Source: Pseudomonas fluorescens (lineage in GTDB: Bacteria > Pseudomonadota > Gammaproteobacteria > Pseudomonadales > Pseudomonadaceae). Taken from it: 64,000 nucleotides of DNA. The DNA lies in contig NZ_CABVHU010000006.1 of NCBI RefSeq assembly GCF_902497855.1, forward strand, positions 248,001 to 312,000. Reading direction: 5' to 3'. A program made the translations under genes and the position numbers. Positions 44,591 through 53,188 of the stretch are shown here, one piece after another (within the stretch, counting starts at the first letter, position 1; each line of letters starts with the position of its first letter). The notes beneath the pieces are model-generated. The model saw only the letters and a list, made by a program, of their open reading frames with translations, searched no databases and had not been told where the DNA came from.

Positions 44591-45925
44591 ATGTCCAAGC
44601 CTGCAACCACTGTTGCCGCTGTTCAGGGTTCGAACGCGGGTGCAAAAAGCCACAGTGACAAGGGAAGTCGCTATTTCCAGTTGATGCTGTTGGTGCTGGC
44701 CGCCGGGGCGATCTACCCGATCCTGTACCTGCGTCAGGTCTACCAGACCACCATGCTCGAAGTGTTCCAGATCAACCACAGCGAACTCGGTTATCTGTAC
44801 TCGATGCTGGGGACGATTTTCCTGCTCAGCTACTTGCCGAGCGGTTGGCTGGCGGACCGGATTGCGCCACGGTTCCTGATTTTCTTTTCGCTGGTGGCCA
44901 CCGGAGCCTTGGGGCTTTGGTACTCCACGGCGCCGTCGATGACCGGTTTGATGATCATCTTTGGTTGCTGGGGCCTGACCACCGGCCTGACGTTCTGGGC
45001 CTCGGTGCTCAAGCGAGTGAAGATGATTGCTCATCACTCGGAACAGGGCCGGTTCTTCGGCATCCTCGACGGCGGTCGCGGGCTGGTCGAAGCCTTGCTG
45101 GCGACGGTTGCGCTGGGGCTGTTTGCCTTTGCCACCGAAACCCGTGGCGAGTCTGCCGCTGAAGGTTTCAAGCGCGTGGTTTACCTGTACGCCTTCACCT
45201 GTATAGCCATCGGCTGTGTGCTGGTGCTGATCAAGGACCCGAAGTCGATGGAAGACACGGCGTCCGTGGAGAAGGGCAAGTACAACTTGCTCAGCGACCT
45301 GACCACGCTGGTGAAAATCCCGGAGCTGTGGCTGGTGACGGCCATCGTGTTCTGCGGCTATCACATCTTCTGGGCCACTTACAGCTTCTCCGATTACTTG
45401 CAGGGCGGCGGCATGACCGCCGTCATGGCCGGCACCATCACCACTATCAAATTGTGGATGCGCCCGATTGGCGGGATTGGCGGCGGCTGGCTCGGTGACA
45501 AGTTCTCGAACATCTCGGTGCTGATCGTGGCGCTGTTCTTCGCGACATTGGCGATGGTCGGCCTGATCGTGTTTCCGGCGCTCAACAGCATGGGCCTGTT
45601 GATCGGTACGGTGATCTTCATCGGCCTGATGACCTACGCCATTCGCGGTTTGTACTGGGCGATCCTCGACACCTGCAACATTCCGCTGCGCATCACTGGC
45701 CTGGCCATCGGCATTGTCTCGGTGGTCGGTTACCTGCCGGACGCCTTTATTCCGTTGATCAATGGCTACCTTACCGAGCATTTCCCCGGTGCCGTTGGTT
45801 ACAAGCTGTATTTCGGTTACATCGCTTTCGTCGGCCTGCTCGGAACCCTCGCGGCCCTGACCTTGCGTGCTCGTATCAACCGTCAATCTTTGATCAAGAC
45901 TTCTTTGAATAAAGCAGGTGCCTGA
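44591..45925 (+). CDS. MFS transporter (YihN-like)
   Basis: 444 residues, 12 hydrophobic segments. A cytoplasmic N-terminal tail of about 25 residues precedes YFQLMLLVLAAGAIYPILYL. The helix 2-3 loop is GWLADRIAPRFL. It resembles YihN-type and related sugar-acid permeases. The stop is 1 base before the start of the dehydratase gene, so it is in the same operon and likely imports its substrate. Confidence 0.88.
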   Translation: MSKPATTVAAVQGSNAGAKSHSDKGSRYFQLMLLVLAAGAIYPILYLRQVYQTTMLEVFQINHSELGYLYSMLGTIFLLSYLPSGWLADRIAPRFLIFFSLVATGALGLWYSTAPSMTGLMIIFGCWGLTTGLTFWASVLKRVKMIAHHSEQGRFFGILDGGRGLVEALLATVALGLFAFATETRGESAAEGFKRVVYLYAFTCIAIGCVLVLIKDPKSMEDTASVEKGKYNLLSDLTTLVKIPELWLVTAIVFCGYHIFWATYSFSDYLQGGGMTAVMAGTITTIKLWMRPIGGIGGGWLGDKFSNISVLIVALFFATLAMVGLIVFPALNSMGLLIGTVIFIGLMTYAIRGLYWAILDTCNIPLRITGLAIGIVSVVGYLPDAFIPLINGYLTEHFPGAVGYKLYFGYIAFVGLLGTLAALTLRARINRQSLIKTSLNKAGA

Positions 45926-45926
45926 G

Positions 45927-47144
45927 ATGAAAATCGTCGCCCTTGAAACCCACATCGTTGCCGTCCCGCCACCGCACATCGGCGGCATGTACTGGCTGTT
46001 CGTCAAGCTCAAGACCGACTGCGGCATTGAAGGTGTCGGCGAAATCTACGCCGCGACCTTTGGCCCCAAAGCCATGCTGCCGATCATCGAAGACGTTTTC
46101 GAACGCTACCTGCTCAACCACGACCCGCATCACATCGAACGCTTTTTCCGTCAGGCCTATTCGAGCGGTTTTACCCAGCGTCCGGACCTGACCATGATGG
46201 GCGTGGTCAGCGGCCTGGAGATGGCCTGCTGGGACATCATCGGCAAAGCGGCGAACAAACCGGTGTATGAACTGTTGGGTGGCAAGGTCAATGAGCGCCT
46301 GCGTTCCTACACCTATTTGTACCCGGTCAACAGCAAGGGCGAGTACGACTACGACGACCCGGACCTGGCCGCCGAATGCGCTGTCGAGAACATGAATAAA
46401 GGCTTCACCGCCGTGAAGTTCGACCCGGCCGGGCCCTATACCGCGTATTCCGGGCACCAGATTTCGGTGGAAGTGCTGGAGCGATGCGAAACCTTCTGCC
46501 GTAAGATCCGCGAAGCGGTGGGCGACAAGTGCGACCTGCTGTTCGGTACTCACGGGCAAATGGTCCCGTCCTCGGCGATTCGCCTGGCCAAGCGCCTGGA
46601 GAAGTACGACCCGCTGTGGTTTGAGGAACCGGTGCCACCGGGGCAGGAGGAGGCGATGGCGCAAGTCGCGGCCAAGACCACAATCCCGATTGCCACGGGC
46701 GAGCGGCTGACCACCAAGTACGAATTCTTCAAGCTGTTGCAGGCCGGCGGTGCGTCGATTTTGCAAATGAACGTCGCCCGTTGCGGCGGACTGCTGGAAG
46801 CCAAGAAGATCGCGAGCATGGCCGAGGCCTATTACGCGCAGATCGCGCCGCACCTTTATAACGGGCCGATTGGCGCGGCGGCGAGTTTCCAGTTGGCGAC
46901 CTGCACACCGAATTTCCTCATCCAGGAAAGCATCATGACCTGGGGCGGTTTCCACGCCGAAGTCCTGACCAAGCCACTGAAATGGGAGGACGGCTACATC
47001 ATCCCATCCACCGAGCCAGGCCTTGGTTTGGAGCTCAACATGGACGTGGTGCGCAGGCATTCGCCATACACCGGCGAACGTTTGCACCTGCAAATGGCGC
47101 CGACCCCGGCAGACGTCAAAGACACATCGCCTGCCAGAGGCTGA
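45927..47144 (+). CDS. Mandelate racemase/muconate lactonizing enzyme family dehydratase
   Basis: 405 residues, start ATG at 45927. Enolase-superfamily layout: N-terminal capping domain to about residue 125, then a barrel with the KFDP segment, Glu of WFEEPVPP and Glu of ATGERLTTKYEF as metal ligands, and the catalytic His of APHLYNGPIG. The first metal ligand, usually Asp in a VDxHGR-like motif, is replaced: the strand reads LLFGTHGQ. This FGTHGQ version seems shared by a subgroup of sugar-acid dehydratase-like proteins I remember without a proven substrate. Operon partners point to an aldonic or aldaric acid. Confidence 0.87.
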   Translation: MKIVALETHIVAVPPPHIGGMYWLFVKLKTDCGIEGVGEIYAATFGPKAMLPIIEDVFERYLLNHDPHHIERFFRQAYSSGFTQRPDLTMMGVVSGLEMACWDIIGKAANKPVYELLGGKVNERLRSYTYLYPVNSKGEYDYDDPDLAAECAVENMNKGFTAVKFDPAGPYTAYSGHQISVEVLERCETFCRKIREAVGDKCDLLFGTHGQMVPSSAIRLAKRLEKYDPLWFEEPVPPGQEEAMAQVAAKTTIPIATGERLTTKYEFFKLLQAGGASILQMNVARCGGLLEAKKIASMAEAYYAQIAPHLYNGPIGAAASFQLATCTPNFLIQESIMTWGGFHAEVLTKPLKWEDGYIIPSTEPGLGLELNMDVVRRHSPYTGERLHLQMAPTPADVKDTSPARG

Positions 47145-47214
47145 CGGGATTTCCCGCGGCTCACTTGTGGGAACGGGTGGTTTTTTTGGATAACGACTTA
47201 CGCGGTAACCGTGC

Positions 47215-48822
47215 ATGACATACGACTACATCATTGCTGGCGCCGGCGCCGCCGGCTGCATCCTCGCCAACCGGCTATCGGCCTGCGGCAAACACACGGT
47301 GCTGCTGCTGGAAGCGGGCGGCAAGGACAGCTCCCTGTGGTTTAAGATCCCGGTCGGCTTCGCCAAAATGTATTACAACCCGACCTTCAACTGGATGTAC
47401 TACAGCCAGCCGCAAAAGCAGCTCAACAATCGCGAAATCTATGCGCCGCGCGGTAAAGTCCAGGGCGGTTCGGGCTCAATCAACGCGATGGTCTATGTCC
47501 GTGGCCAGGCCCATGACTTCGACGACTGGGCGGCCAACGGCAACGACGGCTGGAGCTTCAAGGACGTGCTGCCGTATTTCCGCAAACTGGAAAACCACCC
47601 ACTGGGCGACAGCGAATATCACGGCGGCAGCGGCCCGATCAGCATCACTCCGATGAAGGGCGAGACCCATCCGATCTGCGATGTGTTCCTCAAGGGGTGC
47701 GACGAACTCGGGTACCCTCATAGTGACGATTTCAACGGGCCGAAATTCGAAGGCTCGGGTATCTACGATGTCAACACCAAGGACGGCCAGCGCAGCTCCA
47801 GTAGTTTTGCGCATCTGCATCCCGCACTCAGCCGCCCGAACTTGACGGTCGAGCATTACGCACTGGTGGATAGGGTGTTGTTCGAGAACGAGCGGGCCAG
47901 CGGTATTTCCGTGACCCAACACGGCGTGGTCCGCACCTTCCAGGCGCGCAAGGAGGTGATCCTCTGCGCCGGTGCCGTCGACACACCGAAGATTCTGCAA
48001 CTATCCGGTGTCGCCGATCAGGCGTTGCTGGCCAGGCACCAGATCCCGCTGGTCAAGCACCTGCCGGCGGTGGGGCAGAACCTTCAGGATCACTTGTGCG
48101 CCAGCTACTACTACAAGGCCAACATCCCGACGCTTAATGATCAGCTCAGCTCGCTGTTCGGGCAGTTCAAGCTCGGCCTCAAATACCTGCTGACCCGCAA
48201 GGGTGCCTTGGCGATGAGCGTCAACCAGGCCGGTGGTTTCTTCCGTGGAAACGAGGCGCAGGCCAACCCGAACCTTCAGTTGTACTTCAATCCGCTGTCG
48301 TACCAGATTCCGAAAAACAACAAGGCCAGCCTCAAGCCCGAGCCGTATTCCGGCTTCCTGTTATGTTTCAACCCGTGCCGGCCGACGAGTCGTGGGCATA
48401 TCGAGATCAAGTCGAAGAACCCCCGGGACGCGGCGCTGATCGACCCCAATTACCTGAGCACGCAAAAAGACATCGACGAAGTGATCCAGGGCAGTCGGCT
48501 CATGCGCAAAATCATGCAGGCGCCGGCCTTGAAAAGCATTACGGTTGCGGAAGTGCTCCCGGGGCCGGTGGTCGAAAGCGACGAGCAGATGCTGCAATAC
48601 TTTCGCGAAAACAGTGGTTCGATCTATCACCTGTGCGGCTCGTGCGCGATGGGTGCGGATGTACAGAAGTCGGTGGTCGATAAACAGCTTAAAGTCCATG
48701 GTCTCGATGGTCTGCGCATCGTCGATGCGTCGATTTTTCCCAATGTGACGAGCGGCAACACACACGCTGCAGTACTAATGGTGGCGGAGAAGGGCGCCGA
48801 CCTGATTTTGCAGGACGCCTGA
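47215..48822 (+). CDS. GMC-family oxidoreductase
   Basis: Complete, 535 residues: N-terminal FAD motif YDYIIAGAGAAGCILANRLS, signature RGKVQGGSGSINAMVYVRG, active site His472 (IYHLCGSCAMG) and His517 (TSGNTHAAV). Unlike the GMC enzyme at 2455, which has Asn at the second position, this one has the His-His pair. It belongs to the choline/alcohol dehydrogenase branch. Last gene of the ALDH/MFS/dehydratase operon; 206 bases of sequence without a gene separate it from attachment copy 2. Confidence 0.92.
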   Translation: MTYDYIIAGAGAAGCILANRLSACGKHTVLLLEAGGKDSSLWFKIPVGFAKMYYNPTFNWMYYSQPQKQLNNREIYAPRGKVQGGSGSINAMVYVRGQAHDFDDWAANGNDGWSFKDVLPYFRKLENHPLGDSEYHGGSGPISITPMKGETHPICDVFLKGCDELGYPHSDDFNGPKFEGSGIYDVNTKDGQRSSSSFAHLHPALSRPNLTVEHYALVDRVLFENERASGISVTQHGVVRTFQARKEVILCAGAVDTPKILQLSGVADQALLARHQIPLVKHLPAVGQNLQDHLCASYYYKANIPTLNDQLSSLFGQFKLGLKYLLTRKGALAMSVNQAGGFFRGNEAQANPNLQLYFNPLSYQIPKNNKASLKPEPYSGFLLCFNPCRPTSRGHIEIKSKNPRDAALIDPNYLSTQKDIDEVIQGSRLMRKIMQAPALKSITVAEVLPGPVVESDEQMLQYFRENSGSIYHLCGSCAMGADVQKSVVDKQLKVHGLDGLRIVDASIFPNVTSGNTHAAVLMVAEKGADLILQDA

Positions 48823-48882
48823 CTCTTTACCATATTGATTGAAAAACGTTGGGGGCTGGTCATAAAGCGGACTCCCCCCTAC

Positions 48883-48893
48883 TTTTACCCCCA
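48883..48893. repeat. Isolated integrase arm-like word left of attachment copy 2
   Basis: TTTTACCCCCA followed by CAAAAAACG, matching the sequence to the right of the tRNA terminator in copy 1 (23918). Here it stands without the tRNA part, suggesting a remnant of another insertion end. Confidence 0.45.
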
Positions 48894-49028
48894 CAAAAAA
48901 CGTCGGCTCTTGATGGACGTTACTGGATTCTCGTAGCGCAGAACACCGCTGGAGCTCAAGTAAATACTAGCTTAGAAAAATCCAGAGTAAAATTTTGGAA
49001 GCTTTCAAGAAGTATGAAAAAGGAGATG

Positions 49029-49255
49029 GGGTGCTAGGGGTCGAGTGTTCGAATCACTCCGTGCCGACCATATAAATCAAGGGGTTGCGAGATTTTATCT
49101 CGCGACCCCTTTTTATTTTTGACCATTTTTACCCCCATTAATCGGCTGGCTCTGAGTGGAATCCTCACTGCATTCGTGTGAGTTGATGCCAGCTTTGGCG
49201 CTCTAGCACGGTGTTTAGGACCGACGTTATCTTCCTTTCCTGGGTTTTTTGAGTG
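49029..49255 (+). repeat. Attachment-site copy 2: tRNA-Pro(GGG) 3' end plus flank
   Basis: Bases 49029-49070 give the 3' half of a proline tRNA with intact T-stem/loop (GAGTG, TTCGAAT, CACTC), acceptor CGTGCCG, discriminator A and CCA. The 5' half is absent: the sequence to the left is unrelated. Similarity with copy 1 extends over the terminator and about 180 bases beyond. The two copies are direct repeats 25.2 kb apart and mark the ends of the middle segment. Confidence 0.88.
49081..49119 (+). terminator. tRNA-Pro terminator within attachment copy 2
   Basis: Stem GGGGTTGCGAGA with TCTCGCGACCCC (one wobble pair) followed by a T-rich run; intact version of the hairpin at 23872. Confidence 0.85.
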
Positions 49256-49272
49256 ACTAAGGCTGTTCTCTC

Positions 49273-50175
49273 TTATTGAGAACCATAGCCAATGGGTTCA
49301 AGAAGTAGCTCACTCATCAAACTGAACACCGTGGTCTTCACTGCACTGTTTAGATCAACCCAGGCAAGGCCAGTGGTTGCTCGGTAGTTCCCCAGTTCCA
49401 AGGGTTTGGAAATGACATTGGCGGGCAGCGCCCGCCCGGCATGGGCGGGTAGTAACCCGACGCCGAGTCCGGCGGAAACCAGCGCGAGCATCGTGGTGAA
49501 TTCACCCAGTTCCGAGGCGATTTCCAGCTGTGCGCCGTGGCTGCTCAGGGTTTGCATCAGCCCATCGTAAAAGCCTGGCGCGTAACGCCTGGCCAAGATG
49601 AAAACGGGCACTTGAGCGAGCGCTGTCGGGTGCAACGTGTCGCACGAAGCCAGCGGATGATCGCTCGGGAAGGCAACAATGAACGTCTCCTGCAACACTT
49701 CTCGGGTCTGAATGCCAGGAATGACGGCTGGCAAGCGCATCAACCCGAAATCGAGTCGGCCGTTTTTCAGTGCCGCGGCCTGATCCGGGCCCGGCATATC
49801 CTTGAGTTCCAGTTCAATGCGCGGGAAACGCTTATGCAGCGAGCGGATCAGGGTGGGTAGCAGCTCGGGCAGTACCGAGGATACGAAGCCCAAACGCACA
49901 CGACCTATTTCCCCTCGCCCTGAAGCCCTGGCCACATCTGCCGCATGGGCCGATTGATGCAAGGTCGCGCGAGCCTCAGGCAAGAAGATTGCCCCCACTT
50001 CCGTCAGTGCTACCGAGTGCCGATTGCGCTCGAACAGGCGCACCCCAAGCTCTTCCTCCAGCATCTTGATCTGCATGCTCAGCGCCGGTTGAACGATAGA
50101 CAGTCGATGGGCTGCGCGACCGAAATGAAGCTCCTCCGCCAAGGTCACAAATGACCGCAAGTGTTTGATTTCCAT
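49273..50175 (-). CDS. LysR-family transcriptional regulator
   Basis: 300 residues with the N-terminal helix-turn-helix HFGRAAHRLSIVQPALSMQIKMLEEELG and a BenM/CatM-like effector domain. Divergent from the gluconate operon (gap about 150 bases), so probably its regulator. It is the first gene to the right of attachment copy 2. Confidence 0.9.
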   Translation of the reverse strand: MEIKHLRSFVTLAEELHFGRAAHRLSIVQPALSMQIKMLEEELGVRLFERNRHSVALTEVGAIFLPEARATLHQSAHAADVARASGRGEIGRVRLGFVSSVLPELLPTLIRSLHKRFPRIELELKDMPGPDQAAALKNGRLDFGLMRLPAVIPGIQTREVLQETFIVAFPSDHPLASCDTLHPTALAQVPVFILARRYAPGFYDGLMQTLSSHGAQLEIASELGEFTTMLALVSAGLGVGLLPAHAGRALPANVISKPLELGNYRATTGLAWVDLNSAVKTTVFSLMSELLLEPIGYGSQ

Positions 50176-50326
50176 GTGAGTGCTCCGGGGCTTGGGGGTG
50201 CGCTGGTGAGGTGATCATAGAATTTGATCACCAGATCAGCAATGACGATTGGACGGCGTTGAAGGGCTAGGGTGAAGTGGCAGCAAGGCCCGTAAAAAAA
50301 TAAACGGCCGTTTTGTGGAGAACAGC

Positions 50327-51100
50327 ATGTCATTCAATACCAGTAGCTTCCAGTTGAACGGGCGCAGAGCCCTGATCACCGGTTCGGGCAAGGGCATCGG
50401 ACTTGAATTGGCCCGGGGTTTGGGAGCCGCCGGCGCCACCGTGGTGATCAATGATCGCAATAGGGACAAAGCCCGACTCATTGCGAGTCAGTTGCGAGAC
50501 GAGGGTGTCAGCGCAGAGATCGCGGTGTTCGACGTCGCGGATCGCGCCCAGCTATTCGAAGCGATAAACAGCTTTGAGGCGCATACCGGGGCCATCGATA
50601 TCCTGGTTAACAATGCCGGCATTCAGCGGCGTGCACCGCTGGAAGACTATGACGCTAACGATTGGCACGATCTGATGCGGGTCAATCTGGACGGTGTGTT
50701 CCATGTGTCCCAGGCAGTCGCCCGGCACATGATCACTCGTCGTCGCGGCAAGATCATCAACATTTGTTCAGTGCAGAGCGAACTGGCCCGCCCGACGATC
50801 GCTCCCTACGCCGCGTCCAAAGGCGCGGTGAAAATGCTCACCAAGGGCATGTGCGCCGAATGGGCATGCCACGGTATTCAGGCCAATGGCCTGGCCCCTG
50901 GCTACTTTGCGACGGAGATGAATCGGGCGCTGGTGGATAATCAGGAGTTTTCCCAATGGCTGTGCAAACGCACGCCGGCGGGTCGTTGGGGGCGCGTCGA
51001 GGAGTTGTGTGGTGCCGCAGTATTTCTGGCATCCGCCGCCTCCGACTTCATCAACGGCCAAACGATTTTTGTAGACGGAGGATTGACCAGCGTCGTTTGA
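50327..51100 (+). CDS. idnO: Gluconate 5-dehydrogenase-like SDR
   Basis: 257 residues, start ATG at 50327 with GGAG 6 bases upstream (a GTG at 50315 would be part of that site). SDR features: TGSGKGIGLELARGLG, NNAGIQRRAPLE, Ser-Tyr-Lys active site with PYAASKGAVKML, and the C-terminal INGQTIFVDGGLTSVV. The NNAGIQRR motif is typical of 5-keto-D-gluconate reductases. With the MFS and gluconokinase genes that follow, it should reduce 5-ketogluconate to gluconate. Confidence 0.88.
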   Translation: MSFNTSSFQLNGRRALITGSGKGIGLELARGLGAAGATVVINDRNRDKARLIASQLRDEGVSAEIAVFDVADRAQLFEAINSFEAHTGAIDILVNNAGIQRRAPLEDYDANDWHDLMRVNLDGVFHVSQAVARHMITRRRGKIINICSVQSELARPTIAPYAASKGAVKMLTKGMCAEWACHGIQANGLAPGYFATEMNRALVDNQEFSQWLCKRTPAGRWGRVEELCGAAVFLASAASDFINGQTIFVDGGLTSVV

Positions 51101-51142
51101 ATTCAGCACCTGCACCTAAAAAAACAACAACAGGGGACACCC

Positions 51143-52462
51143 ATGAGCAATCTCAAAGAGCAGCTACTGCCGCTGGTCGACATTGACGGGCAGGGTACCA
51201 ACGACACCCGTCAACGATCGAAGGCCGAAGGCTTTGCACCCAAGCGCTGGTTGTATCTCATTCCGCTGATTTTCATTACCTACAGCCTCGCTTATCTGGA
51301 CCGTGCCAACTATGGCTTCGCCAGTGCCGCCGGGATCGAGCAGGACCTGGGCATCACCAAGAGCATGTCCTCGCTGGTCGGGGCATTGTTCTTTCTGGGT
51401 TACTTTTTCTTCCAGGTCCCGGGCGCTATCTACGCGCAGAAATACAGCGTTCGCAAATTGGTGTTCTGGAGCCTGATCTTGTGGGGCTTTTGCGCAATGG
51501 CCACGGGACTGGTGACCAATATTCCGATGTTGATGGTGATCAGGGTGTCGCTGGGGATAGTCGAGGCAGCGGTGATGCCTGCGATGTTGATCTTCATCAG
51601 TAACTGGTTCACCCGTAAAGAGCGCTCGCGCGCCAATACGTTCCTGGTACTCGGCAATCCGGTCACCGTGCTCTGGATGTCTGTGGTCTCGGGGTATTTG
51701 ATTCACGCCTGGGGCTGGCGCGAGATGTTTGTGATCGAAGGCGCGCCAGCGGTTCTGTGGGCGTTTGTCTGGTGGCGTCTGGCGCGGGACAAGCCCGAGC
51801 AGGTCGACTGGCTGACTCAGCAGGAAAAAACCCAGTTGGCCGCGACACTGGCGGACGAACAGAAAGGCATGAAGGTGGTTCGCAATTATCGCCAGGCATT
51901 CACCAGCCCGGTAGTGATACAGCTTTGCTGCGTACACGCGCTGTGGAGCATAGGCGTCTATGGATTCATTATGTGGCTACCGACCATCATCAAACAGGCA
52001 GCGGCTGCAGATATTGTCACGGTCGGCTGGTTGAGTGCTGTTCCTTATGTCGCTGCCGTCGTCGCCATGCTCGCGGTGTCCTGGGCGTCAGATAAATCCC
52101 AGCAACGTAAACATTTTGTCTGGCCGCTTCTGGCGCTGGGTGCGCTGGCGTTCTTCTGCTCGTACTTGCTCGGCTCGAGCCATTTCTGGCTGTCGTTTGC
52201 TTTGCTGACCATCGCTGGGGCTGCTTTGTACGCGCCCTACGGACCGTTTTTTGCGCTTATTCCGGAAATTCTTCCGTCCAATGTATTCGGTGGTGCGATT
52301 GGCTTGATCAACGCTTGCGGGGCATTAGGTGCCTTTATCGGCTCGTGGATCGTTGGCTATTTGATCGGCCTCACCGGCAACCCCGGAGCGGCCTATATTT
52401 TCATGACGGTAGGTGTACTTTCTTCGGCGCTGCTCATGGCTTGGGTGAAGGTACGGCGATGA
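51143..52462 (+). CDS. MFS transporter, anion:cation symporter family (sugar-acid permease)
   Basis: 439 residues. The N-terminal motif YLDRANYGFASAAGIEQDLGI and GYFFFQVPGAIYAQ are standard for the ACS family (GudP, DgoT, tartrate permeases). Located between the 5-ketogluconate reductase and gluconokinase and overlapping the latter by 4 bases, it probably imports gluconate, ketogluconate or idonate. Confidence 0.9.
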   Translation: MSNLKEQLLPLVDIDGQGTNDTRQRSKAEGFAPKRWLYLIPLIFITYSLAYLDRANYGFASAAGIEQDLGITKSMSSLVGALFFLGYFFFQVPGAIYAQKYSVRKLVFWSLILWGFCAMATGLVTNIPMLMVIRVSLGIVEAAVMPAMLIFISNWFTRKERSRANTFLVLGNPVTVLWMSVVSGYLIHAWGWREMFVIEGAPAVLWAFVWWRLARDKPEQVDWLTQQEKTQLAATLADEQKGMKVVRNYRQAFTSPVVIQLCCVHALWSIGVYGFIMWLPTIIKQAAAADIVTVGWLSAVPYVAAVVAMLAVSWASDKSQQRKHFVWPLLALGALAFFCSYLLGSSHFWLSFALLTIAGAALYAPYGPFFALIPEILPSNVFGGAIGLINACGALGAFIGSWIVGYLIGLTGNPGAAYIFMTVGVLSSALLMAWVKVRR

Positions 52463-53046
52463 ATCACGAGATTGACGATACAGATGTTATCGAGTCCGGC
52501 AACTTGTCAGTAGCCGTTGTGGTCATGGGCGTTGCCGGATGTGGAAAGTCGAGTGTCGCCAGCGCAATCGCCAACAGGTTGGGCGGCATCTTGATCGAGG
52601 GGGATAGATTTCACCCAGAAGAAAACATCCAGAAGATGCGAGACGGTATCTCTTTGACCGATGCTGATCGGGTTGCATGGCTCGCGTCACTCAACGAAGC
52701 GTTGCGCCGTGCAGTTGCCGCGGGACGATTGCCGATACTGGCTTGTTCTGCCTTGAAACAGCGCTATCGTGATGCCCTGGGAAACGGTCTTTCCTCGCTT
52801 GCGACGGTGTTTCTTCAACTACCTCAATCAGTGGCCGAAACCCGTGTTTTATCACGGGCCGATCACTACATGCCGGCATCCCTCGTGACGAGTCAATATG
52901 CTGATCTGGAACCGCCGCAAGCTGGGAGACACGTTATTTCTATCGACGCAACGCTGCCACTGCGGGACATCGTCGCTCAGCTGGAGTCATGGTGGCATCT
53001 GCGACAGCGAACTGCTGCAAGGGGTAAATTTTCCAGCAGCAGGTAA
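52459..53046 (+). CDS. gntK: Gluconokinase
   Basis: 195 residues with the ATP-binding P-loop VMGVAGCGKSSV, substrate-site EGDRFHPEENIQKMRDG, and LACSALKQRYRD, all typical of GntK/IdnK gluconokinases. A 15-residue N-terminal extension precedes the usual start. The ATG overlaps the MFS stop. It phosphorylates gluconate to 6-phosphogluconate, completing the operon's route into the Entner-Doudoroff pathway. Confidence 0.93.
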   Translation: MNHEIDDTDVIESGNLSVAVVVMGVAGCGKSSVASAIANRLGGILIEGDRFHPEENIQKMRDGISLTDADRVAWLASLNEALRRAVAAGRLPILACSALKQRYRDALGNGLSSLATVFLQLPQSVAETRVLSRADHYMPASLVTSQYADLEPPQAGRHVISIDATLPLRDIVAQLESWWHLRQRTAARGKFSSSR

Positions 53047-53114
53047 CTCGTTAGTGGGGCCTGGAGTCATTCGATTTGCACTCGATACGTGTCTGGTTTT
53101 CCGCACCAGATAAA

Positions 53115-53140
53115 AAGCGCCACTCATTTGAGTCGCGCTT
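53115..53140 (-). terminator. Rho-independent terminator between gntK and the OprD porin
   Basis: Stem AAGCGC-C-ACTCA with TGAGT-C-GCGCTT (one mismatch, 2-base loop). On the minus strand it is followed by TTTTTATC, so it ends the OprD transcript; it may also act on the + strand transcript from gntK. Confidence 0.75.
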
Positions 53141-53188
53141 GTATTTCTACGTTGTAATGGCCACTCCAATCTCCAGTGGAGAAATCGC

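Noticed and set aside
43293..47216. Three long minus-strand frames opposite the ALDH/MFS/dehydratase operon
   Set aside because: All lie antisense to genes with clear catalytic motifs and show no family likeness themselves.
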